From positions 22,195,383-22,259,382 of the forward strand of contig JBBMOA010000016.1 in the NCBI GenBank assembly GCA_037954235.1: DNA of 64,000 nucleotides, written 5' to 3'. Origin of the DNA: Aulostomus chinensis (lineage: Eukaryota; Chordata; Actinopteri; Syngnathiformes; Aulostomidae). Position numbers and translations under genes: made by a program. The notes beneath the pieces were generated by a model. It worked only from the letters and a program-made list of their open reading frames with translations, did not search any database and was not told where the DNA came from. This document shows, in pieces, positions 50,401-61,063 of the stretch. Position 1 is the first letter of the stretch. Every line of letters begins with the position of its first letter.

Positions 50401-53061
50401 CCTTGATCTCCTTCTCTGTGTGATAGGTCCAGCTGCAGAGAAACAAGAGCACAGTAAAGGAGATCGTCATTTTCACTGCAGTTCTTCCATGTAAGAGCAC
50501 CGACAATGTGACCCTGCAGGGAAAGCGGCTCACGCGGTGCCGTTGATGAGGCCGAAGCTGACATCAGCCTCCTTCTTCTCATTGTAGACATCGTAACATC
50601 CGGTTATCTCATCCTGGAAGTCCTTGTGGACCTTGCAGGAGTTGTTCTTGATCTTGATCTGCCTCATCCTGGGGACTCCCAGCAGCATGTTCTCATAGTA
50701 GATGAAGGACTGCTGGTTGCTGCTGTCCAGGGACTGGTTGTTGTACCATTTAGTCCAGTAGAGGCCATCCAGTAAAGGCTCCTGGGCAAACTGCAAGTGT
50801 AGAAATAGGTAGATAGAGTTTTAATTGCACCTCGTGATCTTGTATGCGAATGATTCCTCACTGATTTTTGTTTAACACCGAAGAAATAAATATGGGGGAA
50901 AACTCACATTCCAGAAATCTGCCATGGTACTGATGGACTGAAATTTGACCCCGTTTTCACCGGCTGTGTTCACAAACAGGTCCGTCATGGCTTTGGTGTA
51001 ATAGTAGGTGCTTGAGCTGGTCATACCGTATGTCACTGAAAGACAACATGGCCACATTGTTAACGTGCCATCATTGATTCCTATCTGGCTTTGCTCAGGC
51101 TGAGCTCTAAATGTTGCCCCATTCATGGGCCCTGAGATAAGACTACTCAGACCCTGACACGCAAGGCCTCATTGAAGACTTGTTAAGCTGTGTTTATGTC
51201 CCAGCAGATTAGAGGCTGTCATTTGTTTGAAGAGAGAGTGCACGGGCCTGACGCAAATAGCCTCATCAAACAATGTAAATGTAACCCACACAAAGCAACA
51301 ATGGATGAGGCCAAATACTCTTATCGCTAAAAGGCAAGAGAGCAGTAACCATGTTCCTTTCACTCCTGATGCACGGCTGGGCAATAACTCTCAAGCGCGG
51401 CGATGGGGAGGGCATTCGAGGTTGGCATTAATGCAGGGGGAAGATTTCGATGGTGAATTAACAGCTGAACATTCCCTTTGCAATATAGAATTATAGTTGA
51501 CCATTTTAGGCATTTCTCTTCATCCCTCTTGAACTTAATGTGCTATGATAGCACACTGATGGATGAAATGCATTTTTTTAAAACCTGACATTTTATTGAA
51601 AAGATACAAAAGTAAACAATTATTTAGCATTTGATTATGGATAGGAGCGCTAAATTATCATTACTTAAGCATAATTAACCATTTATTAAAGCTCTTCATG
51701 ACCATCATTTTAAAGGGGAACGTGTTTTTTTTAAATGACACTTCCTTCACCTCAACTCCTAGTCCATCAAATGAACATTATCAATAGATGATTACAAGAC
51801 TGTTGACTAATATTTAACTAAGCCTTCCTAATGGTTAAAGAAGCATTAACTAACTGTTAACTATCATTAACCTAAGCGTTACTAATGCTGACTTTACATG
51901 AAGAAACGGTTACTACTGCGCCCTTGGTGTAAGGTCTCATCAGACTAAATTAAGTTTCGTCTCAACCGCCCCGAATCACAGTGTTGAAAGTCTGATGAAC
52001 ATAACACTTGTGTGATACCACATGTCAGAGAATTACTTGTGTTTGTTGTTTAACGAGCGCGTCATGTACTGCAGTCTAGTGACTACAGTACAGTAATGCC
52101 AGGAGCAGAAACACATGGACACTTACAGAGACATATGTCCACCAGGAACACCACATAGACCATCAACTCTCGGAGGGTGGTGCGCACAAACAGCTCTCTG
52201 TTGTTGGAAGTGTTTTCAGTCAGTGTTGTACCCCATAAACCTGCAGATAATGTTGGTGCAAGACACTGTTATGTCTTTAAGACAGAAAGAAAGACCAACC
52301 AAAGAAAGAAGCCGGTGTTCTCCTGTGATAAAATCGACAAAATGACTGTGAGATCATTAAGAATTAAGGATGGAAAAAGGACATTGACAGAAGTCTTTGT
52401 GTTTGTTATAGTCACACATGCAACACGGTGGATTGATATCCCATTGGAAACTCAGCAGAATGGAAGGTGCACAGCCCATCAACTGGATGGTCAGATATTT
52501 TATGTTTGTTGGTGAGCTGACATTGACATCAGCCCGGTTTTGCTCAAGTCTCCTCTTCCGTGTTCATCATCAGTTGTTTATGATGAAGAAACAACGTGGG
52601 AGACATATAATTTAAGGGCAAATGTAGAAATAGATAAAAACATTAAATGGACAAGCAGATATTTTTCAGTATGTAAACATGGACTTATCAGATAAGCTTA
52701 TTTTTGTTCAGATAATATTGGTAGCTATTGACCTATCAGACATCAGTGTAAAATCCAATATCATGCATCCATCATTCCTACCTTTGATAAAAGAGCAGCA
52801 GTGCCTGCGTTTCTTCACCAGGAGTTGGTCAGAGGTCGGTGATTCTCCTGGGAACGGGCTGGGGGAGTCCAGTTTATACATGCTGTCCATGGAGCCCTGG
52901 AAGAGGGGCTGTGGGTTGTAGATAGTGCTGACAGCTCGGGGCAGGGGCGGAGGGGAGCTGCAGTACCCCTGGTTCACCCAGGCCCCGTTGCTCATGCTGT
53001 CCAACTCACACTCCGCCTGGCCGGTGATGTGGCTGTCGGCCCGATTGTTGAGGCTCTTCAT
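47418..53061 (-). CDS. pkd2l1: Polycystin-2-like 1 cation channel
   Basis: TRPP-type calcium-permeable cation channel; in vertebrates it marks CSF-contacting neurons and occurs in primary cilia and sour-taste cells. Fifteen minus-strand exons: 52782-53061, 52127-52240, 50908-51035, 50534-50790, 50208-50432, 49905-50133, 49661-49831, 49398-49579, 48988-49108, 48810-48908, 48614-48735, 48408-48525, 48190-48323, 47971-48088, 47418-47537. They give 805 aa plus TGA, equal to human. S1 in exon 2 (VYVVFLVDICL); extracellular polycystin domain in exons 3-5 (YWTKWYNNQSL, NANINMFCVIR); S2-S3 in exons 6-7; S4-S5 in exons 7-8; selectivity filter LGD 537-539; S6 (YVFFVFFVLLNMFLAIIND); EF-hand loop DRDGNQILDEDE 659-670; C-terminal helical tail. 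Start chosen at ATG 53061 (MKSLNNRADS, A at -3); the frame is open a little further upstream but without another ATG. A non-coding first exon is possible. Confidence 0.95.
47681..47916 (+). mobile_element. Internally deleted tRNA-derived SINE
   Basis: Head ggcggcacagtggtgcagtg with B box GGTTTGAGCCCCGG, body to gtggctgtgagtgtgg, then directly (ATGG)n. The 3' third of the element is missing. In pkd2l1 intron 14, antisense to the gene. Confidence 0.85.
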
Positions 53062-53771
53062 GATGCAGCGTGTGTTTCTCAGTTTGGCCTGCTGGTGTTG
53101 GGAGTCAGGGAGGAAAGTGAAGCTGAGCACCTGTTGGTGAGATGATTATAAAGGGAGGATGACATAAGGTAGGTGGAGGGAGGAGCTGCTGGTCCTCTGC
53201 CGGGGCCCTCGTTGTCCTGAGATGTAGATGATTTTAAACACAGTGAGGCGGCAGCGTGGTTGTCTTTCTGAGGTACTAACGTCATCAAAAACCCCAGTAC
53301 ATGGACTTACTATTCATCTAGAGCGAACAACACAAGACAGGCTAAGACATATTTCCAACCTTTTATCATTTATTAACAATGAAAAGCTCAATGAAAAACT
53401 CAGTAGCTACATACAAGAGTTGACATACATAAACCGACATCACATGAGTTGTAATTGTTGAGGCATATGTACAAAGACACAAGCACTGATACAAGCAGGT
53501 GGAAAGAGAAACCTAGAAGAGGAAATATATATTTTATTTTTGAAAAGACCGTGGGAGATGTTGGACTTTTCAAATAGCAAAAAAAAAATAAAAAATCCTC
53601 ACAGATTTTTTTTTGAAGTAATGTTGGCAAGGTAAGGAGGTGCTGAGTTCCACACATTGGGACCTCTGTGTGTTCTCCTGAATTGAGATTAAGTCATTTT
53701 ATGCTTGAAGATGTAAAAACTAGTCTGAGTTTTCTGGTTATGAGTTTTAACACTTGGAATAAAGACAAATG

Positions 53772-53806
<35 letters not shown>

Positions 53807-55643
53807 TGTTTTTTCAAAGAATCATAAACAAATTCAGCAACTTGCCTAAAAAAATAGTTAAGAGATAAATGGCATTCTTCTCATCAACAGGAAAACGCTT
53901 AAATTATTTTTTTGAAATCCTGCCAAATCCTAAAACAAATACATGACTTATTTTGATGAGAATATCTAATAAAAGTGAACATGTTGGAAGGCTAAATAAT
54001 TCAGCATTTGAAAGACGTTTTAATTTTGTTTGGCCCTCTCAATTACTGTCATGCTGAGCACATTGTTGTCATCATTGATTATCAACTCTGGCAATAATGT
54101 TGCGGAAATCAATTAATTGCACGTCGATGCGATTTTTCTGGGGCCAACTGTTTGCCGCTTGTGACTGAATTAATGAAGAGCGTAATTGCAGTGTCACTGA
54201 CACGCACTTTTGACTCTGCCTTCTATTCATTTTTGACATGCCAACTGTCATTATTAGGAATGCAAGCGTTCAACACAGCATATGAATCAGGGGGACCATC
54301 TGTATCGGTGCTTGGCCCCTCATCTATAGGCCGGGCCAACATGACCCTTGCAGCGTGTTTAAATCATGCCCTTTGCTAATATTGATGAATAATTTAAACA
54401 TTTTAATGCTTTAGCTGAATTTTAATTTCCTTTCTGTCATTTTCTAACTCTCTTTGTGTTTAAGTTTTAGTTTATCCATTCTGAAGCAACCGCTGATCTA
54501 GAACCAGCATAATTCCACATGTTACCGCCCTATGAAACATTAGTATCAGTTGGGCTGTACAGTTCAAGCCCTGCTGCTGGTTATGCCTTCTATTTGTATT
54601 TGGGTCCAGCTCTGGACGCTCATGCTTCAGCGGCTCTGAACTAAGCGATTACACACAGCCATTAGCACACAATGGAGTTTAATTTCGGCTCCCCCGCTGC
54701 AGCCGTAGCAGGATCTTGCTCACAGGCTTCCTTAATCTGCTGCGGCTTGTGCCACCATTCAAACTTTTCAAATCTGTAACAATCAGTTTTCAGTAGCTAA
54801 TGATTGCCAGTTAAATGTGTAGCTGTGGGGCTCCAACAATTAACGGCTGTGCGTGGCATTCCCTGTTCAGCTCTTTTTTTACTTTGTTGTGGCAAAATTT
54901 AATCACGTTTTAAAGCAAAAAGGGTAACAAGGTCGTACTTGATGGGAGTTTAGTTCCTATTGTCCACTGGAAAAGTGTCAATTTTTTTCACCCCACTGAC
55001 GTAACAGTGTCTTATCTTGACACACAGAAGCTCTGGACAAAAGGAGGATTTATACTCCAGGCTGGAGAGCAGGGTCTGTTCTTTACTGCGAGCGTGACAC
55101 ACACGCATGCACGCACAAATGAACAAACTCACGCTCGCACACACGCACGCACGCATGGACGCATGGATGCATGGACAAACTTATGAATGCACAAACGCAT
55201 GCATGCAAACATGCATGCTGAAATGCACGCAAATAACAAAGGATGTGCTGTAAATAACTTGTCCTCCCTTATAATTTTACAAAATTAGGTTAGGTTTAAA
55301 TTACAATGAATGGGAAAATATTTTAAATCAAATTCATATTGTTATTTCTATTTTTATTCATTGTCAGTCAAAATGAATATGATTATCTTGTGTTCTAAAA
55401 TGTTTGCAAATGTAAACTTCTAAGTTCATGTACATGTTGCAAACTTGAATCTTATCGGGATGCAAAACATATATTTTTGTCACATTTCTGAGTGTATTTA
55501 CTGTCCTTGGTGTCAAAACCATGTAAAATGACTAAGTTAGGCAGGTACAGTACAGTGGTTGTACACAAGTTGAATCACCTGTCTTAGTCTTTGTACAGAA
55601 GACAATGAAGAACAAACAAAATGTTTTTCATACAAAATATTTT
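53062..55643. other. pkd2l1-atoh7 intergenic
   Basis: No exon recognised. (GTT)n at 53771-53807 and a degenerate GCATG/CACGC repeat at about 55095-55225. The stretch 54005-54380 is rich in ATTA/TAAT homeodomain words (for example caattaattgcac near 54113) and reads like conserved noncoding DNA, but this was not tested. Confidence 0.5.
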
Positions 55644-55649
55644 TTTATT
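55644..55649 (-). terminator. atoh7: Poly(A) signal of atoh7
   Basis: AATAAA on minus, 470 bp after the stop codon, within an A/T-rich stretch. The stretch 55650-56121 is the inferred 3'UTR. Confidence 0.55.
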
Positions 55650-56121
55650 TTCAATCACAAACTATAATTCAACAAAATAGATCTGCATGTGAAAATAACA
55701 TCTTACAAGTCCATTTTTCCAACTCATGCACTTGCACATAGTACCTGATTGACTTGAACTATACAACTAATACCACAATGATTTTCTCAGAATCCACTGA
55801 AAATTGCACAATATTTTAGGGCCATATCAAAACAAGCACTACAAATATGCTGTATCCTGGGTAGCATCTAACGGTCATCATAGTGACACTACACATCTGT
55901 CAGGACTACACTTTGAACACAAAGCTGCTCCACATTGCTGGGTGTCCTAGCAAACATAAAGACAAGACTTGCAAAGAAGCCTTACTGATTGTCAAACAAA
56001 GGTTACACGTCAGGGAAAGAAAATAATGCAATACAAATGTATTTACTGTCTCCTGGAATGGAGGAAAAATATTCACATTGCCACTTACAACATGACAGTA
56101 TGACTGATTATCTGCAGTATT

Positions 56122-56553
56122 TCATACATGGACCTGCTGGCCATCAAACTGGTAGGAGAAGGAGGAGTGGATGAACTCCTGTCCAGTGGGAGAGTCGTAC
56201 CTCATCAGGCACTGGTAGTTCTCAGGCTGTACACAGTCAATCTGCAGGTCCAGCCACTGCCGGTGAGGAGTGGCGTGTCTCCTGGCGTCCGTCAGGATCC
56301 GGCTGAGGGCCATGATGTAGCTGAGAGCCATCTGCAGGGTTTCATACTTGGACAGTTTCTTGTCCTGGCCCCACTGGGGGACCACTTTACGTAAGCGATC
56401 GAAGGCTGTGTTCAAACCTTGCATCCTCTTCCTCTCCCTGGCATTTGCAGCCATCCGTCGCCGTGTGGCTGACTCGTATTTTTCTGGGCTCTTAGAGTCC
56501 AGCTCTGAGGACTCAGATCCAGAGTCAGTGCAGCTGGGGCGACGGGACTTCAT
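56122..56553 (-). CDS. atoh7: Atonal bHLH transcription factor 7 (Ath5)
   Basis: Proneural basic helix-loop-helix factor needed for retinal ganglion cell specification; binds E-boxes with an E-protein partner in the nucleus. A single uninterrupted frame of 143 aa, ATG at 56553, TGA at 56122-56124; the family is single-exon. bHLH about residues 31-87: basic region RRRMAANARERKRM, loop VVPQWGQDKKLSK, helix 2 YETLQMALSYIMAL. The PQWGQDKKLSK loop identifies ATOH7 rather than ATOH1, which has PSFNNDKKLSK. The N terminus is Ser-rich (MKSRRPSCTDSGSE). The C terminus (SSFSYQFDGQQVHV) differs from the mammalian ending, and I take it as the fish form from general similarity only. It has a TATA box and clustered E-boxes upstream, consistent with the known autoregulation of Ath5 genes. 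Confidence 0.95.
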   Translation of the reverse strand: MKSRRPSCTDSGSESSELDSKSPEKYESATRRRMAANARERKRMQGLNTAFDRLRKVVPQWGQDKKLSKYETLQMALSYIMALSRILTDARRHATPHRQWLDLQIDCVQPENYQCLMRYDSPTGQEFIHSSFSYQFDGQQVHV

Positions 56554-56749
56554 GATTTTTGATGAAAGAATTTAAAGGTCCTGAGATCGCAAAGGGTCAG
56601 ATGTGAGTCAAGAGTTTTTCCCAGGATTCCTCAGTGGTCTCCTCAGTCTTACAGCGTGTTTGTTCTTTGTGTCGATGGTTGTAACTCCAGATATTCACAG
56701 CCTGGAGAGTCCAAGGTGTCTCTGGTCCAGGAGACAGTGAGGGGGCAGC

Positions 56750-56788
56750 TTTTATAAGGCAGGGCAGATGAACAGGTGGCAGCAGGTG
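56750..56788 (-). promoter_or_regulatory. atoh7: atoh7 core promoter: TATA box and three E-boxes
   Basis: On the minus strand, TATAAAAG (56750-56757) is preceded by CATCTG (56765-56770), CACCTG (56773-56778) and CACCTG (56783-56788). The TATA lies about 197 bp upstream of the ATG. Clustered E-boxes close to the TATA are a known feature of vertebrate Ath5 promoters. Confidence 0.8.
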
Positions 56789-56854
56789 GAGTCCCTGCCC
56801 TCTCGCCCCCATCTTCAATATTGCTTATGGAGAAACACACCCATGAAGACTCCT

Positions 56855-56855
<1 letters not shown>

Positions 56856-56899
<44 letters not shown>
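56856..56899. repeat. (CA)n microsatellite
   Basis: Uninterrupted CA dinucleotides about 100 bp upstream of the atoh7 TATA box. Confidence 0.95.
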
Positions 56900-56903
<4 letters not shown>

Positions 56904-57580
56904 AAACCTTAATGAAATTCCAATTATGGTGGGCTGGGCTATCTGGCCGTGGCTTCACACAGAGCCATGTGTCACAAACACCAAAGGTCTACCATCTGGT
57001 AGAAAACTCAGCACAGCTGATGGTGCAGGCAAACTTCTAGAAAGCTCTGAGTGTGGACATAAACCAGGTTAGCCCATCAGTTCATAAGGAAAATCCCATT
57101 AAAATCCACTTGCAAACTTTTTTGGATTAAACAGATTCCGTACAAATGATGTGATGTTAACACTGAGTAGAGAGTCTGAGTAAAAAAATATAAAACCAAC
57201 TGCATCACAAATGTTCCCAAAATATTGATAGAAAAGGCTGTGTCATTTTCTTTTCTTTTTTTTTTAAATGCAATTGTGTTTAATAGGCTATTATCTGTTT
57301 CTATAAAGCAATCATTACAAAACACTTCACAAAATGTCTTCCTTCGTCAGTATTTTCCACTTCTACTTTCAAAACATACAATTTTGAAGGTGGAAAATGA
57401 CATAATTGAGCCCTTATAATTTCAAAATAAAGATGTAAGGTGACAAATAAATACGATATCAGAATTTAATATCAACTAGGAATTAAATAGGAAAGTGCTC
57501 ATATATATAGGCATTATGTGATATCAAAATACAAAGTGTCCTTTCACTTCTCATGTATCTGGTCTCCATGTGCTAATAAC

Positions 57581-57987
57581 TTTAATCTGAGATTAGCCCC
57601 GGGCAACACAAGTGTAACCTGAAGGATTTTAACAGCGTAGCAGGGGATTAAGCCTCTCAAACAATACGGGCCAAGATGGTGCACAGATCCCCCTGATTCA
57701 AACAATCACGGAGCACTTTTTAAGATGAGTATTTAACGAGAGGACAAATGTCTTCAACTTCACGTCTTCTGTCATGGTGTTCATCAGCGCTGACGTCCTG
57801 AGGGGTCACAGTGTGTGGGGTCCATTAATGCTCCTATGCAGCGGGGAGCGCATGAGAAATAAATAATTGATCTGTTTATTGGTCCGAGAAAAGGAGACAG
57901 ACGGAATAATTTGTCTGTCTGTCCTTCCCATCTGCCAACATGGAATTCTGTAATTCAGGAGGATGGATCCGAGGGGGTTCCCCTGAC

Positions 57988-57990
<3 letters not shown>
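57581..57990. repeat. Duplicated element upstream of atoh7, copy A
   Basis: The core 57581-57860 matches 60704-60983 with about nine substitutions and no indels in 280 bp. Weaker collinear similarity continues at 57935-57990 (ttctgtaattca ... ctgacaca). The core holds gattag and ggattaag, Otx/Crx-like words, and aacaatca, a Sox-like word. About 1.0 kb upstream of the atoh7 ATG. Confidence 0.93.
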
Positions 57991-58039
<49 letters not shown>

Positions 58040-58047
58040 GCACACAC
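57986..58047. repeat. (CA)n microsatellite
   Basis: CA dinucleotides with a few CG interruptions. Directly abuts the end of duplicate copy A; copy B has only acatacacgc at the same place. Confidence 0.95.
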
Positions 58048-60288
58048 AAGTTCATATTAAACTCAGTCTCAAACAAACGAAGCTGAGCCCTACACACATT
58101 AACAGTGGTGATTTCAATGTGATGTATTTTACAATGTAATATTGGACCCTAAAAAGACATTTAGGAAACTTTTATACTAAAAAAAATTGGCTACAACAGC
58201 TTGACGTGGAGTCACTGTGGCTGTACACAGAATCAAGTTTACGTTACAACCCAAAGTGCTATTATTTCTTCAAGCATTTCCCTTTTTCTTTACAATTATA
58301 TTTTTGTTCCAAACTTCTCTACAAGTGTTCAACCACCCTATTAAATCCCTCGCATCACTGGTTAACAAGGTACCCATGTTTCTCTACGTATATCCTTTGA
58401 TATCCAGTACATTTAATGAATTATCATTAAGAACCATTAGTTTTACATCAGTATATTTTCTAATAAAATGTGTTATTCCAGTGAGGCATTTCCACTGTGG
58501 GAGGGTTTGTTTCAACACCTCAGTTTACTGCCAATAAATATTAGTGATCACAGAATTAAAAAATTATTAGCAACCCTGCCACAAGGCCCGTTTCTATCAA
58601 AATGATACAAACGGCGTGCGTCTTTGCTGCAGACTTGTCTGATGTCAGTCAGTTACACTGATGCGTCTCCGGATCGATCAGCAACATCGTAGACTTGCAG
58701 GATTTAACTGCAATGTTGTTATTTAATGTCGTCCTCCATGAAAAAAATAGTGAGTTATCATTTAAAGGTGATGAGTTAAAATGTTGGTATGCATTCGAAC
58801 CCCTGAAAATAACCTTTGCTGTGGTACCACTTGGACTTCCTCCACTGTGTTTTTGCTGCCGTCCTTTGTGTGGCCGGACGTGTAACTCTCGTCAGTGTAT
58901 TGACCAGCTCAAAGCTTGGGTGTAGAGGCAGGTTATGAATGATTAATCACTGTCGGAGGCCGAGAATAATGCCCGTCTCTGGTATTGGGTCATGGACACA
59001 AGCTGATGCTGTCTGGTCATTTTGGGATGGACTGGTTAGCTGTGCAATTAGGCATATAATCCCATCTACCAGTTGGTTCATTGATTACAGATTGATGTAG
59101 TTTGCCAGCTGCTGCTTGTCTTGTCCGAGGGCTTCGTCTCAGACATTGCCCGGCCCTTCCGTGTCTTCCACCCATCTTTCCCCCCCGACCCTTCACATGA
59201 TTGGCTTGTTTGAGCCATGCCCTGTTGTCAAAAGCCATATGTCACAACCGAGAAGTGACCCGTCTGCTGTGACAGAAACACGTCCTGTATTAAATCCAGA
59301 TCTCCTTATGGACAAATGGAGATTAGGCCACACAGCGTATGTTTCTGTCCTGGAGAAAGTGGCTGCTTTGACTTGATGAATGTCACGATCATCCCAGGAT
59401 GACTCCACACTGTGACCCAACTCCTGCTCTGAAGGAAAGCAGGACAAGCGCACTCATATTCTTCCTTCATCTTCATCTTGTTCCTGGTTTTGGACACTAA
59501 AATACTGTCGCCAAACATCAAGACAACAACCAGGACTTTCGACTAAGGTGTCTAATAAAAACAAAGATACAACAAATAAAACCCAAGTTCCCAATCATTG
59601 AATGATAACATGACTAATAATAAATGTAAAAATCTCATATGAAGTTATTTCTAGCATTGAGAAACACACGCAACCAACAGTAAGATAACAGCTCAGCCTG
59701 GCAGCTGGTCCAATGAGGCTCAGAGTGTAATTGGGTCACAAAAGGTGAATGTAATTTTATGCCTATTTGAACCCTCCTCCCCTCTAATAGGACTAATTAG
59801 CCATGCTTAATTAGTGTGAATGCTATATCACATTTAAGAGATCCTAAAGTTGATTACGTGGATGTCTTTCATACATTTTTGACAACTTTCAACTCCTTTG
59901 TACTTACAGCTAAAGACGCTATTGGAATATTGACCAGTTCAGCTCGTTTGTCTCTCTTTTGTTCTTTTCAAACTTGTTCTGATTTTTCGTTTAGCTTTGA
60001 GAAAGTCCTAAAATCCTTCAAAACCTTCCCCCCAAACCATGTAACGTCTGCAAACTTTCAGCTACTTATCAGTTCAGCTTTAAAAAATCGCAAGACTTAG
60101 AGCTATGAAAATGATTCGTCATCCAAACACGATTGGATGACGTATCCATCTATGGTTGTGCGTATGGGTAAACAATATATCCAAAATTTTTCATAGCTTT
60201 TGTGATTTTATCTTGCTGGAAATACATTTATATTGGTATTTTGTGGACAGGTTTGTATCTTCAGGGATTTCCTGTCTCTCTGGTACAG
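58048..60288. other. Noncoding upstream region between duplicates
   Basis: No exon or RNA gene recognised. The stretch 58980-59270 contains ataatccc (Otx/Crx-like), cagctg and cagttg E-boxes and looks unlike the repeats around it. The stretch 59760-59820 holds a homeodomain-type inverted repeat (separate entry). The rest is AT-rich with nothing seen. Confidence 0.5.
59792..59815. promoter_or_regulatory. Paired homeodomain-type inverted repeat
   Basis: ACTAATTA, an 8-bp spacer gccatgct, then TAATTAGT: perfect 8-bp inverted arms, each with a TAATTA core. About 3.2 kb upstream of the atoh7 ATG. Confidence 0.65.
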
Positions 60289-60402
60289 GGGTACTAAACT
60301 GACTCCACACAGAAAGATCCCGTGCCCGAGCCGTAGCTCGAACCCGGAACCTTCTAGCTGTGAGGGGACAGTGCTGACCACTGCACCACCGTGCCGCCCC
60401 TG
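60289..60402 (-). mobile_element. 5' fragment of tRNA-derived SINE
   Basis: Only the head of the family is present on minus: gcggcacggtggtgcagtgg, B box GGTTCGAGC, then ctgtgtggagtc, where similarity ends. About 300 bp from duplicate copy B. Confidence 0.8.
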
Positions 60403-60703
60403 AGGATGAGATATTAGCTCGTTATCATGAGCTAACATCTCAGACAACAAGTACTGAGGGTTTATGTCAATTCAGTATTTTTTTCTAAATTGTTGCATTT
60501 TCCGATAAAAACACACACACACACTCACGCAAACAAACCCACAAGCATGAATCAGAAACTTAAGCTTTTATTTATCTTTACTTTTTACTTGTGCAGCCCA
60601 TGTGATTCGTTTCATTCATAAGGTTTTCCACCAAAAAAAAAAAAAGAGCAGATGAAAACTATCCTTATGCTGGCCCCACCTCAGGTCCCCCCTTACTATC
60701 AAT

Positions 60704-61063
60704 TTTAATCTGAGATTAGCCCCGGGCAACACAAGTGTAACCTGAGGGATTTTAACAGCGTAGCAGGGGATTAAGCCTCTCTAACAATACGGGCTAAGAT
60801 GGTGCTCAGATCCCCCTGATTCAAACAATCACAGAGCAGTTTTTAAGATGAGTATTTAACGAGAGGACAAATGTCTTCAACTTCACGTCTTCTGTCATGG
60901 TGTTCATCAGCGCTGACGTCCTGAGGGGTCACAGAGTGTGGGGTCCATTAATGCTCCTATGCAGCGGAGAGCGCGTGAGAAATCAAAGCAGAACTTTCCT
61001 CTTTGCAACGTGGAGTTCTGTAATTCATGGGGGACGGATCTGCCTCGGTTCCTCTGACACATA
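60704..61063. repeat. Duplicated element upstream of atoh7, copy B
   Basis: Direct-orientation partner of copy A, 3.12 kb away. The core 60704-60983 is about 97% identical to A. The linker 60984-61003 differs in length, and 61004-61063 is a diverged match to 57935-57990. About 4.2 kb upstream of the atoh7 ATG. Confidence 0.93.

Noticed and set aside
53062..53130. Upstream start of pkd2l1 at 53130
   Set aside because: The frame there begins with GTG, not ATG; ATG at 53061 has a better context and aligns with the family N terminus.
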